From positions 1 through 64,000 of the forward strand of contig NZ_JAKQZC010000003.1 of assembly GCF_023736115.1 (NCBI RefSeq): a stretch of DNA of 64,000 bases, written 5' to 3'. The notes below the pieces were generated by a model that searched no databases, had not been told where the DNA came from, and saw nothing but the letters and a program-made list of their open reading frames with translations. The position numbers were made by a program, and so were the translations under genes. Below are positions 26,467-34,691 of the stretch, in pieces; positions within the stretch are counted from its first letter, which is position 1; each line of letters starts with the position of its first letter. This DNA comes from Salinicola avicenniae. Its GTDB lineage: Bacteria > Pseudomonadota > Gammaproteobacteria > Pseudomonadales > Halomonadaceae.

Positions 26467-27750
26467 TTACTCGCTGCTGCGCCGCCGAACGCCCTGCTGC
26501 CAGCAGCGGACCGAGGTGATCAGGTTGTCCTTGATATCGAGGATCTCGAAGCGCGTGGCGCCGATCTGCAGGCACGCCTGAGCGTCGGGGAACGCCTCCA
26601 GGTGCTCGAGGATCAGCCCGTTCAGGGTCTTGGGGCCGTCCGTCGGCAGTTGCCAGCCCAGTGCCTTGTTGAGTTCGCGAATGTTGGCCGTACCCTCGAT
26701 CACGTAGGCGCCGTCGGTCTGCGGGTGGATGTCGCGGTAGGTGGCGGCGACGTCCGTGGTGAACTCGCCGACGATCTCCTCGAGAATGTCCTCCAGCGTT
26801 GCCAGTCCCTGCACGTCACCGTACTCGTCCACGACCACCCCGATGCGGCGTTTCTGCTGCTGAAAATTGAGCAGTTGCGTGTGCAGCGGCGTCGACTCCG
26901 GCACGAAATAGGGCTCGCGTGCCTCCTGCACGATCGAGGCCTTGGACAGATCCGGTTTGCTCATGAAGCGCGAGGCGTTGCGTAGATGCAGGATGCCGAT
27001 GATGTTGTTGATGTCACCCTTGTAGATCGGCAGTCGGTTGTGCTGGCTCTGGCGAATCTGCGTCAGCAGGGTCTCGAGGTCGTCGTCCAGATCGAGCCCG
27101 ATGATCTCGTGGCGCGGCACCATGATGTCATTGACGGTGACGTTTTCCAGGTCGAGAACAGAGAGCAGCATCGCTTGGTGGCGGCTCGGGATCAACGAAC
27201 CGGCCTCATGGACCACGCTGCGTAGCTCGTCGCGGGTCAGGCTATCCTTGCCCGCCTCCAGGTGGCGCACGCCGATCAGCCGCAGCAGCGAGTTGGAGAT
27301 GGCATTGACCAGCCACACCATCGGATAGAACAGCCGCAGCAGCGGCGACAGTACGACCGAGGCCGGCAAGGCGATGCGATCCGGGCGAATGGCGGCATAG
27401 GTCTTTGGTGTCACCTCGCCGAAGATGAGCACCACGATAGTCAGGGCCAGGGTGGCGATGGCGGGGCCGGAGACATCGCCGAAGAAGTGGATGGCGACGA
27501 TAGTAGCGATCGAGGCGGCCAGGTTGTTGACCAGGTTATTGCCGATCAGGATGACGCCGAGCAGGCGGTCCGGTCGCTTGAGCAGCTCGGCTACACGGCG
27601 GGCCGAGCGCGATCCGCTTGCTGCCTGGTGATTCAACCGATAGCGGTTGATCGACATCATGCCGGTTTCGGAACTGGAGAAAAATGCCGACAGGCAGACC
27701 AGAACGAAGAGCAGGCCCAGCATCAGGCCCAAGGGTATGTCGTCACTCAA
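26467..27750 (-). CDS. yfjD: CNNM/CBS-domain membrane protein YfjD (CorB/HlyC-CorC family)
   Basis: 427 residues. A CNNM transmembrane domain (about 1-190, with CLSAFFSSSETGMMSINRYRL and GNNLVNNLAASIA) precedes a CBS pair (DIMVPRHEIIGLDLDDDLE, HNRLPIYKGDINNIIGILH) and a C-terminal CorC/HlyC domain (VVVDEYGDVQGLATLEDILE). Homologues take part in magnesium and cobalt efflux. The frame starts at a TTG with GAGGA 10 nt upstream. It follows ypjD on the same strand and sits beside ffh, the same neighbourhood as in E. coli. Confidence 0.92.
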   Translation of the reverse strand: MSDDIPLGLMLGLLFVLVCLSAFFSSSETGMMSINRYRLNHQAASGSRSARRVAELLKRPDRLLGVILIGNNLVNNLAASIATIVAIHFFGDVSGPAIATLALTIVVLIFGEVTPKTYAAIRPDRIALPASVVLSPLLRLFYPMVWLVNAISNSLLRLIGVRHLEAGKDSLTRDELRSVVHEAGSLIPSRHQAMLLSVLDLENVTVNDIMVPRHEIIGLDLDDDLETLLTQIRQSQHNRLPIYKGDINNIIGILHLRNASRFMSKPDLSKASIVQEAREPYFVPESTPLHTQLLNFQQQKRRIGVVVDEYGDVQGLATLEDILEEIVGEFTTDVAATYRDIHPQTDGAYVIEGTANIRELNKALGWQLPTDGPKTLNGLILEHLEAFPDAQACLQIGATRFEILDIKDNLITSVRCWQQGVRRRSSE

Positions 27751-27914
27751 GACGGGGATTTCCTCGTGGAATTGTCAGATTGTTGTAGGGGGTTGCCCGC
27801 GGGCTGTCAACGCCGGGAGGCGGGCGCTGTTGTCTCGTGCCGCTGCCTTTGTCCCTACCCCGCGGCTCGGACGATCGTATCCGGACACCCGGGCGTGAAC
27901 ATTGGTATATCGGC

Positions 27915-28718
27915 TCAGGCGTTGTAGTGGAAGACGTATTCGAGCACGAACTTGGTGCCGAAGAAGGCCATGACGAGCACCCCGGCGCCGAGTAGCGTCC
28001 AGCGCACGGCCTTGGGGCCGCGCCAGCCGAGATAGTGGTGGCCGGCGAGCAGCCCGGCGAAGATCAGCCAGGCGAGCAGGGAGAGGATGGTCTTGTGCGC
28101 CAAGTGCTGCGCGAACAGATTGTCGACGAACAGGAAGCCGCTGACGATGGCCACCGTCAGTAGCAGCATCCCGCACCAGATCAGTTCGAACAGCAGCTGT
28201 TCCATGCGCGTCAGCGGCGGCAGGACCTGCACGATGCCGCCGGTCTGGCGCCGCTTGAGTGCCTGGTGCTGGAAGGCGACCAGCAGTGCCTGCACGGCAG
28301 CGATAGCCAGAAACGCGAAGGCCGCGATCGAACTCAGGATATGGAAGTAGAGGCCGGGCGAGACGCCGGATTCGGTCATCGTGCTGGGCATGCCGATGGC
28401 CGCGACGATGGTCACGGCCGCCAAAGGAAAGACACAGACACCGGCGTTGAGCACGGGCTTGAACAGGCTCACCAGCAAAAGCAGTGCCACCACCAGCCAG
28501 CCGGCCAGGGCCGCGCTTTGGGTCAGGCCGAGATGCAGGCCATGCGGGCCGAGTACTACCAGCCCCAGGATCACGCCGTGACAGGCCAGCGCCGCCAGGC
28601 CGATACTGCGTACCCAGCCGGGACGTTCGGCGACGCGCCGCGCCAGACTGAGGCTCTGCCAGAGCCCGGCAGCGAGATAGCAGACAATAGCGACAAGGGC
28701 GAAGGGGAGCGCCGGCAT
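27915..28718 (-). CDS. ypjD: Cytochrome c assembly-type inner membrane protein YpjD
   Basis: 267 residues with eight hydrophobic segments. It belongs to the CcsA/CcmC-like family: FHILSSIAAFAFLAIAAVQALL carries one conserved His, and LAHKTILSLLAWLIFAGLLAGHHYLGWRG carries others suited to haem handling. A role in haem delivery is known for CcsA relatives but not shown for YpjD. Start at 28718 is supported by GAGG 11 nt upstream. Divergent from ffh, and upstream of yfjD with 164 nt between them. Confidence 0.88.
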   Translation of the reverse strand: MPALPFALVAIVCYLAAGLWQSLSLARRVAERPGWVRSIGLAALACHGVILGLVVLGPHGLHLGLTQSAALAGWLVVALLLLVSLFKPVLNAGVCVFPLAAVTIVAAIGMPSTMTESGVSPGLYFHILSSIAAFAFLAIAAVQALLVAFQHQALKRRQTGGIVQVLPPLTRMEQLLFELIWCGMLLLTVAIVSGFLFVDNLFAQHLAHKTILSLLAWLIFAGLLAGHHYLGWRGPKAVRWTLLGAGVLVMAFFGTKFVLEYVFHYNA

Positions 28719-28935
28719 CGGTGATTTTGCCTCGTTGCGCGACCGAAGCGGTCGCAGTGACGGTGAAGTAACCAGAGAGCGGATCCGCCATAACGGTCCG
28801 CGAGCATCGTGCCCGAGGACGTCTCGGTGGCCCGGCGCGACGATGGCTGGCATCGCGACGAGGCTCGAACGAGAGTCAATCGCGATTCGTCAGCCACTAT
28901 ACCGGTTCCCCGCCAGCTCGCCCAGCCATGGCGCA

Positions 28936-28964
28936 TGGAGCTAACGGCTCGGCATGCGTATAAT
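28936..28964 (+). promoter_or_regulatory. Probable ffh promoter in the ypjD-ffh gap
   Basis: The gap 28719-29045 holds no gene that I can support. TATAAT at 28959-28964 is a perfect -10; the best-spaced -35 (17 nt) is TGGAGC, a weak match. It is oriented toward ffh, 82 nt before its ATG. Confidence 0.5.
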
Positions 28965-29045
28965 GATGCCCCAAATTCTATTCACGGCGCCGCCATGCCC
29001 GTTGCCGACGAGCTCGGCGCCCGGCATTGCCGCTCGGAGCGTTCC

Positions 29046-30482
29046 ATGTTCGAAAGTCTTTCCAATCGCTTGTCGCAGACGCTCAAGTCGATTACCGGCC
29101 AGGCTCGCCTGACCGAGGACAACATCAAGGATACCCTGCGCGAGGTGCGTCGTGCGCTGCTGGAAGCCGACGTCGCGCTGCCGGTCGTCAAGGACTTCGT
29201 GGATCGCGTGCGCGAGCGCGCGGTCGGCCAGGAGGTCTCGAAAAGCCTCTCGCCGGGTCAGCAGTTCGTCAAGATCGTCCAGCAGGAGCTGGAAGCGATC
29301 ATGGGGCAGGCCAACGAGAGCCTGAGCCTCAAGGGAGCGCCTTCGGTCGTGCTGATGGCGGGCCTGCAGGGGGCGGGTAAGACTACCTCCGTGGCCAAGC
29401 TGGCCAAGTACCTGCGCGAGCGCGAGAAGAAGAAGGTGCTGGTAGTCTCCGCCGACGTCTACCGCCCGGCGGCGATCGATCAGCTGGAGACGCTGGCGAA
29501 GGAGGTCGAGGTCGACTTCTTCCCCTCGACCAGCGCCGAGCAGCCGGTGGCTATCGCCGAGGCGGCGATCAAGCACGCCAAGATCCAGTTCCATGATGTC
29601 GTGCTCGTCGATACAGCCGGCCGTCTGGCGGTGGATGAGGCGATGATGGCCGAGATCCAGGCGCTGCATCAGGCGATCCAGCCGCAGGAAACGCTGTTTG
29701 TCGTCGACGCGATGACCGGCCAGGATGCTGCCAATACCGCCAAGGCGTTTCGTGATGCGCTGCCGCTGACCGGGGTGATCCTGACCAAGGCGGACGGTGA
29801 TGCGCGGGGCGGGGCGGCGCTCTCGGTACGCCATGTGACCGGCAAGCCGATCAAGTTCATGGGCATGGGCGAGAAGGTCGATGCCCTGGAACCCTTCCAC
29901 CCCGACCGCGTCGCATCGCGGATTCTCGGCATGGGCGACGTACTGTCGCTGATCGAGGAAGCCGAGCGCAATGTCGACAAGGGCCAGGCCGAGAAGCTGG
30001 CCAAGAAGGTCAAGAAGGGGCAGGGGTTCGATCTCGAGGATTTTCGCGACCAGCTGCAGCAGCTCAAGAAGATGGGCGGCATGGGTGGCCTGATGTCCAA
30101 GCTGCCCGGCATGGGGCAGATGGCGGAAATGGCCCAGAACAAGGGGGCCGAGCAGGAGTTCGGCAAGCTCGAGGCATTGATCAACTCGATGACGCCCCAG
30201 GAGCGACGCAAGCCCGAGATCATCAACGGCTCGCGCAAGCGCCGTATCTCCGCCGGTGCCGGCCTGCAGGTGCCTGATATCAACCGACTGCTGAAGCAGC
30301 ACAAGCAGATGCAGAAGATGATGAAGAAGGCCGGGCAGAAGGGCGGCATGCAGAAAATGATGCGCGGCATGTCCGGCATGATGGGCGGCGGCGGTGGCGG
30401 ACCGGGTGGCCCTGGCGGCATGGGTGGTCCGGGCGGCATGGGTGGCCCGGGCGGCGGCGGCGGCGGATTTCCCTGGCGCTGA
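29046..30482 (+). CDS. ffh: Signal recognition particle GTPase Ffh
   Basis: 478 residues. The N domain is LSNRLSQTLKSITGQARLTEDN. The G domain has GLQGAGKTT (G1), VDTAGRLAVDE (G3) and TKADGDARGG (G4). The methionine-rich M domain (about 300 on) has QLQQLKKMGGMGGLMSKLPG, RKRRISAGAG and a long Gly/Met-rich tail ending in FPWR. It binds 4.5S RNA and signal peptides of nascent membrane proteins and docks with FtsY. ATG chosen at the family N-terminus (MFESL) with GGAG upstream; the frame runs 79 codons further upstream without conservation. Confidence 0.97.
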   Translation: MFESLSNRLSQTLKSITGQARLTEDNIKDTLREVRRALLEADVALPVVKDFVDRVRERAVGQEVSKSLSPGQQFVKIVQQELEAIMGQANESLSLKGAPSVVLMAGLQGAGKTTSVAKLAKYLREREKKKVLVVSADVYRPAAIDQLETLAKEVEVDFFPSTSAEQPVAIAEAAIKHAKIQFHDVVLVDTAGRLAVDEAMMAEIQALHQAIQPQETLFVVDAMTGQDAANTAKAFRDALPLTGVILTKADGDARGGAALSVRHVTGKPIKFMGMGEKVDALEPFHPDRVASRILGMGDVLSLIEEAERNVDKGQAEKLAKKVKKGQGFDLEDFRDQLQQLKKMGGMGGLMSKLPGMGQMAEMAQNKGAEQEFGKLEALINSMTPQERRKPEIINGSRKRRISAGAGLQVPDINRLLKQHKQMQKMMKKAGQKGGMQKMMRGMSGMMGGGGGGPGGPGGMGGPGGMGGPGGGGGGFPWR

Positions 30483-30540
30483 TGTCGCGAGACCAGGCAT
30501 GGGGCGTGCGGCGACGTGGCGTCCCAAGGGCAACAAAAGG

Positions 30541-30605
30541 TTCCCAAGTCGCGGTCTTTTCCGTAGAATGCTGCGTCTTCGTCTCGGGCGTAGGTCCGAG
30601 AAGAC
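30541..30605 (+). promoter_or_regulatory. Promoter and leader hairpin of the rpsP operon
   Basis: TTCCCA (30541-30546), 17 nt, TAGAAT (30564-30569) is a reasonable promoter. Just downstream, GTCTT/AAGAC and CTCGG/CCGAG pair (30575-30605) to make a stem-loop at the very 5' end of the transcript. It could affect mRNA stability or ribosomal-protein feedback. Confidence 0.5.
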
Positions 30606-30653
30606 TAGATTCCGTGGCGTAACGATTAACTTAACCGAAGGATTATCAACGCA

Positions 30654-30905
30654 ATGGTTACCATTCGTCTGGCACGTGGTGGCGCCAAGAAGCGTCCCTT
30701 CTACCATCTGGCCGTCAGCGACTCTCGCGTTTCCCGCGATGGCCGCTTCATCGAGCGTGTAGGCTTCTTCAATCCGATCGCTCGCGGTCAGGAAGAGCGT
30801 CTGCGCGTCGATCTCGAACGTATCGCTCACTGGCAGTCTCACGGTGCGCAAATGTCCGAGCGCGTCGCCGAGCTGGTCAAGGAAGCACGCAAGGCCCAGG
30901 CCTGA
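30654..30905 (+). CDS. rpsP: 30S ribosomal protein S16
   Basis: 83 residues, standard length. [20 protein letters not shown] and [19 protein letters not shown] are diagnostic. S16 is an assembly protein of the 30S body. Preceded by a 171-nt leader after ffh that carries a promoter and a hairpin. First gene of the conserved rpsP-rimM-trmD-rplS operon. Confidence 0.98.
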   Translation: MVTIRLARGGAKKRPFYHLAVSDSRVSRDGRFIERVGFFNPIARGQEERLRVDLERIAHWQSHGAQMSERVAELVKEARKAQA

Positions 30906-30917
30906 GACTGAATCATC

Positions 30918-31472
30918 ATGCCGATAGCGGTCAGTCATACAGTGGAAGACGACGAAGCCCAGCATGTGCTGCTGGGGCGTCTGACCAGTCCGCACGGCGT
31001 GAAGGGTTGGCTCAAGGTCTACTCGTACACCAGTCCGCCCGAGGGCATTTTCGAGTACCCGATCTGGGTGCTGTCGCGTCAGGGCACACTCGCCTCGCGA
31101 CGGCTGCTCGAAGCGCGCCCGCAGGGCAAGGGCCTGGTCGTACGACTGGAAGGCATCGATACGCGCGAACTGGCCGAGCAGTGGGCCGGTGTCGACGTGT
31201 GGGTGGAAAAATCGGCGCTACCCGATCTGGATAGCGGCGAGTATTACTGGCATCAGCTGGAAGGCCTCGAGGTCGAAACGCGCGACGGCGACAAGCTGGG
31301 GCGTGTCGATCATCTTTTCGAGACCGGCGCCAACGATGTCCTGGTGGTCAAGCCTGCCGAGGGCAGTCTCGACGACCGTGAGCGGCTGCTGCCGTTTCTG
31401 CCCGACGACGTGATCGTGCGGGTCGATCTGGAAGCGCGCCGCATGACGGTCGATTGGGACCCCGATTTTTAA
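30918..31472 (+). CDS. rimM: 16S rRNA processing protein RimM
   Basis: 184 residues. N-terminal barrel: LLGRLTSPHGVKGWLKVYSYT. C-terminal PRC barrel: SGEYYWHQLEGLEVETRDGD, GANDVLVVKP, RLLPFLPDDVI. It binds S19 and the 30S head and is needed for late 16S rRNA maturation. Starts 12 nt after rpsP and overlaps nothing; clearly part of the same transcript. Confidence 0.97.
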   Translation: MPIAVSHTVEDDEAQHVLLGRLTSPHGVKGWLKVYSYTSPPEGIFEYPIWVLSRQGTLASRRLLEARPQGKGLVVRLEGIDTRELAEQWAGVDVWVEKSALPDLDSGEYYWHQLEGLEVETRDGDKLGRVDHLFETGANDVLVVKPAEGSLDDRERLLPFLPDDVIVRVDLEARRMTVDWDPDF

Positions 31473-31533
31473 CGTCCCGGCCAGGCAGGGCAGCCGAGTT
31501 CGGCTCGCCAGCGACGGGTAGGAGAAGCGTACC

Positions 31534-32298
31534 GTGTGGATTGGTGTCGTCTCCCTGTTCCCGGAGATGTTCGAGGCCATTACCCGGCACGGCGTGACGG
31601 GGCGCGCCGTGGATCGCGGATTGCTCGAGATGGCTTTCTGGAATCCTCGGGACTACGCCACGGACAAGCATCGCACGGTCGATGATCGCCCCTATGGTGG
31701 CGGCCCCGGCATGCTGATGAAGGTCGATACGCTGCGTGGGGCGCTTGCCGAAGCACGCGCCGGCGCCGAAGCGGCCGGGTGTCAGCCGACAGTGATCTAT
31801 CTGTCGCCACAGGGGCGACGACTGGATCAGGCCGGGGCCCGGGAGCTGGCGTCGCGTGACGGACTCATCGTCGTGGCGGGTCGCTACGAGGGTATCGACG
31901 AGCGCGTGGTGGCCGCCGACATCGATGAAGAGTGGTCGATCGGCGACTATGTGCTCAGCGGCGGCGAGCTGCCGGCGATGGTGATGATCGATGCGCTGGC
32001 GCGCGAGGTGCCCGGGGTGCTGGGACATCGCGATTCGGCGAGCGAGGACTCCTTCGCCGACGGGCTGCTCGACTGCCCGCACTATACGCGACCCGAGGTG
32101 ATCGATGATCACCGGGTGCCGGAAGTGCTGCTGAGCGGTAACCACGAGGCGATTCGCCGCTGGCGCCTGAAGCAATCCCTCGGGCGTACCTGGCTCAGGC
32201 GCCCGGATCTGCTGGAGAGCCAAACGTTGGATCGCGAGCAGCAGCGGCTGCTCGATGAATTCATCGAAGAACACGTCGCACGCGACGGCGGTGCATAG
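31534..32298 (+). CDS. trmD: tRNA (guanine-N1)-methyltransferase TrmD
   Basis: 254 residues, SPOUT family. Knot and active-site motifs: [46 protein letters not shown] and [12 protein letters not shown]. It makes m1G37 in tRNAs reading CNN/Pro codons and prevents +1 frameshifts. GTG start with AGGAG 9-10 nt upstream. Confidence 0.97.
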   Translation: MWIGVVSLFPEMFEAITRHGVTGRAVDRGLLEMAFWNPRDYATDKHRTVDDRPYGGGPGMLMKVDTLRGALAEARAGAEAAGCQPTVIYLSPQGRRLDQAGARELASRDGLIVVAGRYEGIDERVVAADIDEEWSIGDYVLSGGELPAMVMIDALAREVPGVLGHRDSASEDSFADGLLDCPHYTRPEVIDDHRVPEVLLSGNHEAIRRWRLKQSLGRTWLRRPDLLESQTLDREQQRLLDEFIEEHVARDGGA

Positions 32299-32416
32299 GG
32301 CGATAGGGCATCGCGCCTGTGCGTCACTCACGATTCCGCGCCGGCATGCGCCGAGCGCCGGGTTATGGAATGGTCCGGCAAAGACCGCCGGCATTTCACC
32401 GACAGGAGCAGCAACA

Positions 32417-32773
32417 ATGAGCAGCAAGAATCAGATAATCCAGGCGCTCGAATCCGAGCAGATGAGCAAGGAAATCCCGGCGTTCGCGCCCGGCGATACC
32501 GTCATCGTTCAGGTCAAGGTCGTCGAGGGCAACCGCGAGCGTCTCCAGGCATTCGAAGGCGTCGTCATCGGTAAGCGCAACCGCGGTCTGAACTCCGCTT
32601 TCACCGTGCGCAAGATCTCCCACGGTGTTGGCGTCGAGCGTACCTTCCAGACCTACAGCCCGCTGGTCGCCGGTATCGAAGTCAAGCGTCGCGGCGACGT
32701 GCGTCAGGCCAAGCTGTACTACCTCCGCGAGCGCAGCGGCAAGTCCGCGCGTATCAAGGAAAAGCTGGGCTGA
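32417..32773 (+). CDS. rplS: 50S ribosomal protein L19
   Basis: 118 residues. Recognisable sections are [55 protein letters not shown] and [21 protein letters not shown]19 sits at the 30S-50S interface. ATG at 32417 with AGGAG 10 nt upstream; the frame opens 54 codons earlier but inside the trmD end. Last gene of the operon, before a strong terminator. Confidence 0.98.
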   Translation: MSSKNQIIQALESEQMSKEIPAFAPGDTVIVQVKVVEGNRERLQAFEGVVIGKRNRGLNSAFTVRKISHGVGVERTFQTYSPLVAGIEVKRRGDVRQAKLYYLRERSGKSARIKEKLG

Positions 32774-32823
32774 TTCGACTGGCGCTCGGGTGCCACGCCG
32801 AGCGCTGTCGATTGCCAAGCTTG

Positions 32824-32858
32824 AAAACCCCGTGGGCCGCTCGGCCCACGGGGTTTTT
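32824..32858 (+). terminator. Terminator of the rpsP-rplS operon
   Basis: AAAACCCCGTGGGCC (32824-32838) pairs with GGCCCACGGGGTTTT (32843-32857) across a 4-nt loop, followed by T. Confidence 0.95.
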
Positions 32859-32910
32859 GCGTTATGCTGATGCCTTTTCGATGATCGGCTCATGAACCGA
32901 GAGACTCCGC

Positions 32911-33798
32911 ATGAACGACGTTGATCGACGCGATGCCTTTCTCGATGCGCTATGGCTGGAGCGCGGCGTCAGCGAGCACACGCTGAGCGCCTATCGCCGC
33001 GATCTCTCCGGCTGGATTGCCTACCTCGACGCCTGCGAGGAGCGCCTGCTCGCCCCGGGCGAGACGACACTGATCACCTTTGTCGAGCAGCGTCGCGAGA
33101 CCCATCACGCCCGCTCTATCGCACGTCAGCTCTCCTGCCTGCGGCGTTTCTATCGCTGGGCGCTGGCGGAGGGGCTGATGCACCACGATCCGCTGGCAGA
33201 GATTCAGCCGCCGCGCATCCGTCCCAGCTTGCCCGACACCCTGGACGAGGCGGACGTCGATCGTCTGCTGGGGGCGCCGGACACCGAGACGCCGCTCGGT
33301 CTGCGCGACCGGACCATGCTCGAAGTGCTCTACGCCTGCGGCTTGCGTGTTTCCGAACTCGTCGGGCTCACGGTCAGCGCGGTCAATCTTCGTCAGGGGG
33401 TGGTGCTGGTGCGCGGCAAGGGTGACAAGGAGCGACTGGTACCGCTCGGTGAGGAGGCGCTTGCCTGGCTCGAGCGTTACTTGCGTCAGGGCCGTAACGA
33501 GCTGATGCAGGATATTCGGCGGCCGCCGTTATTTCCGGGGCGCCGCGACGGTTTCATGACGCGTCAGACCTTCTGGTATCGTCTCAAGCACTACGCCGAG
33601 CTGGCCGCCATCGGCAAGTCGCTCTCTCCGCATACCCTGCGCCATGCCTTCGCGACCCATCTATTGAATCATGGGGCCAATTTGCGTGTCGTACAGTTGC
33701 TGCTCGGTCACAGCGATCTGTCGACCACGCAGATCTATACCCATGTCGCCCAGGCGCGACTGGAAGCGCTCCACGCAGAACACCATCCACGAGGTTGA
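32911..33798 (+). CDS. xerD: Tyrosine recombinase XerD
   Basis: 295 residues. The N-terminal core-binding domain (EHTLSAYRRDLSGWIAYL) is followed by the catalytic domain with all expected residues: Arg146 (YACGLRVSEL), Lys170 (RGKGDKERLVPLG), His241 and Arg244 (SPHTLRHAFATH), His267 (LLGHSDLSTTQ) and Tyr276 (IYTHV). With XerC it resolves chromosome dimers at dif under FtsK control. This is the housekeeping enzyme, not a mobile-element integrase: its neighbours are dsbC and recJ, as in E. coli. Confidence 0.96.
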   Translation: MNDVDRRDAFLDALWLERGVSEHTLSAYRRDLSGWIAYLDACEERLLAPGETTLITFVEQRRETHHARSIARQLSCLRRFYRWALAEGLMHHDPLAEIQPPRIRPSLPDTLDEADVDRLLGAPDTETPLGLRDRTMLEVLYACGLRVSELVGLTVSAVNLRQGVVLVRGKGDKERLVPLGEEALAWLERYLRQGRNELMQDIRRPPLFPGRRDGFMTRQTFWYRLKHYAELAAIGKSLSPHTLRHAFATHLLNHGANLRVVQLLLGHSDLSTTQIYTHVAQARLEALHAEHHPRG

Positions 33799-33801
33799 AC
33801 C

Positions 33802-34563
33802 ATGAGAAGTCGTTTGCTGTCCGCTCTCGCCCTGATCGGCACTACGTTATCCGCCGTCGCGCTCTCGCCTGCCGCGATGGCCGAGCCACCGGCCGACCTG
33901 GCCGATAAGCTCAATGCCCATGGCGGGCAGCCTCTGCCGATCGAGTCGATCGAAGAGGCCCCGATTCCCGGGCTTTATGAGGTACGTCTGAGCGGCGGCA
34001 ATACGCTCTACGCCGATGGTGACGGCGAGTACATGGTCGTTGGCGATCTGTATCGCAATACCGACGACGGCATGGTCAACCTCACCGAGCAGGCTGCCAA
34101 CGAACGTCGTCAGGCGTTGATCGATGCCGTGCCGGAATCGCAGCGCGTAGTCTATCGACCCGCTGGCGACGTCAAGGCACGGCTGACCGTCTTTACCGAT
34201 ACCACCTGCCCCTACTGCCACAAGCTGCACGCCGAGATGGCGCAGCTCAACGAGATGGGCATTCAGGTCGACTATCTGGCGTTTCCGCGCATGGGGCCGA
34301 ACTCTGACGCCGCGCGTCAGCTGGCCAACATTTGGTGTGCCGACAATCGCTCCGAGGCGATGAGCGCGGCGTTCCGTGGGGACGAGGTGGCGAATACCGA
34401 GCGCTGCGATGCGCCGATCGCCAGCCAGTATCGGCTGGGTGTCGCGTCCGGTATCCAGGGCACGCCGGCGATCATTTTCCCCGACGGCAAGATGGTGCCG
34501 GGCTATTTGCCCGCGGGGCGGCTGGCGGCCATGCTCGGCATCGACGACGGAGAGAACGGCTGA
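33802..34563 (+). CDS. dsbC: Periplasmic disulfide isomerase DsbC
   Basis: 253 residues. Signal peptide ending near PAAMAEPPADL, then an N-terminal dimerisation domain (IEEAPIPGLYEVRLSGGNTL), then a thioredoxin fold with active site TDTTCPYCHKLH (CPYC) and the cis-proline region GIQGTPAIIFPDG. It reshuffles wrong disulfides in the periplasm and is kept reduced by DsbD. A second Cys pair (IWCADNR, ERCDAP) matches the structural disulfide. It starts 3 nt after xerD, so the two are co-transcribed. Confidence 0.96.
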   Translation: MRSRLLSALALIGTTLSAVALSPAAMAEPPADLADKLNAHGGQPLPIESIEEAPIPGLYEVRLSGGNTLYADGDGEYMVVGDLYRNTDDGMVNLTEQAANERRQALIDAVPESQRVVYRPAGDVKARLTVFTDTTCPYCHKLHAEMAQLNEMGIQVDYLAFPRMGPNSDAARQLANIWCADNRSEAMSAAFRGDEVANTERCDAPIASQYRLGVASGIQGTPAIIFPDGKMVPGYLPAGRLAAMLGIDDGENG

Positions 34564-34588
34564 CGGCGGCTGAAACGCGCAGGCTTGC

Positions 34589-34655
34589 TTGACAAGGGGG
34601 CCGGGGCTTTCTACCGTGACCGCCCTTCAGCACGCAACGTGCGGCCTGGAGGGCG
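34589..34655 (+). promoter_or_regulatory. Promoter and 5' stem-loop of hom-thrC-recJ
   Basis: TTGACA (34589-34594, perfect -35), 17 nt, TACCGT (34612-34617, weak -10). Transcription would start near 34623, just where a stable stem-loop lies: CGCCCT (34621-34626) with AGGGCG (34650-34655), and GCACG (34630-34634) with CGTGC (34638-34642). No threonine/isoleucine-rich leader peptide was seen, so classic thr attenuation is not supported. Confidence 0.55.
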
Positions 34656-34691
34656 ATTCGGTCAGCGATTATCAGCAGGGGGAGTGTCATC

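Noticed and set aside
28941-30995. 684-codon minus-strand frame opposite ffh and rpsP
   Set aside because: It overlaps two essential, clearly identified genes and has a composition typical of an antisense frame.
32911-33798. Integrase of a mobile element
   Set aside because: The tyrosine recombinase is XerD by sequence and by its dsbC/recJ neighbourhood; no tRNA attachment site or cargo is present.
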